Assembly: GCA_946543095.1 (NCBI GenBank) | Contig: CAMNLO010000150.1 | Location: forward strand, 1-5,080 | Direction: 5' to 3' | Length of the DNA: 5,080 nucleotides | Source: an uncultured bacterium | Lineage (GTDB): Bacteria > Bacillota > Clostridia > Lachnospirales > Lachnospiraceae | Shown here: positions 5,032-5,080 of the stretch, piece by piece | How positions within the stretch are numbered: the first letter of the stretch is position 1 | Layout: each line of letters starts with the position of its first letter | Notes under the pieces: model-generated | What the model was told of the DNA's origin: nothing | Database searches by the model: none | Seen by the model: only the letters and a program-made list of their open reading frames with translations | Program-made: the position numbers and the translations under genes

Positions 5032-5080
5032 ATGATGAAACTGATATGGATCGGACCTGAGAGGAAGGAGTATTCCTTTT
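5032..5080 (+). CDS. Start of an unidentified gene, 3'-truncated by the window edge
   Basis: Sixteen codons are visible, reading MMKLIWIGPERKEYSF, and the frame is still open at the end of the window. Two ATG codons in a row (5032 and 5035) are both possible starts; the first fits the AAGGAG seven bases upstream better. There is no signal peptide pattern in the visible part. It follows the previous stop by 11 bases and so is probably in the same operon. Too little is seen to name a family. Confidence 0.7.
   Translation, partial: MMKLIWIGPERKEYSF

Overview
The window looks like a chromosomal segment of a fairly GC-rich Gram-positive Clostridia relative, perhaps Lachnospiraceae-like. This rests on strong AGGAG-type ribosome binding sites, a C-terminal zinc ribbon on a membrane-anchored protein, ATG/TTA/CTG codon habits and tight same-strand gene packing. 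No rRNA, tRNA, CRISPR array, transposase or recognisable metabolic gene is present, so the taxonomic placement is an inference.

Layout, all genes on the + strand: (1) positions 1-1596 hold the 3' part of a large beta-rich protein of unknown function, open at the left edge. (2) Positions 1597-1687 are a 91-base spacer packed with inverted repeats, one of which starts at the last base of the upstream stop codon; it could be a dispersed palindromic repeat or an RNA processing/attenuation element. (3) Positions 1688-3940 encode a 750-residue membrane protein: signal peptide, several Ig/FN3-like extracellular domains, three transmembrane helices, a Pro/Gly-rich cytoplasmic tail of three exact-length 66-base repeats, and a terminal four-cysteine zinc ribbon. 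(4) Positions 3941-4288 are a long, more AT-rich intergenic region with no convincing gene. It contains a perfect TATAAT box, a 12-base palindrome, a diverged 41-base direct repeat, an 8-base inverted repeat and a possible tiny leader ORF. (5) Positions 4289-5020 encode a 243-residue charged, Gln/Arg-rich, mostly helical protein with no recognised family. (6) A fourth gene begins at 5032 and leaves the window after 16 codons.

Genes 3 and 4 (4289-5020 and 5032 onward) are separated by 11 bases and are probably one operon. Genes 1 and 2 are separated by the palindromic spacer and may be co-transcribed with structure-modulated expression. A working idea is a surface/envelope locus: a beta-rich protein, a membrane anchor with extracellular Ig-like domains and a cytoplasmic zinc-ribbon adaptor, and a soluble coiled-coil-like cytoplasmic protein. 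No part of this function is proved by the sequence; none of the four genes matches a family I can name with confidence over its full length.
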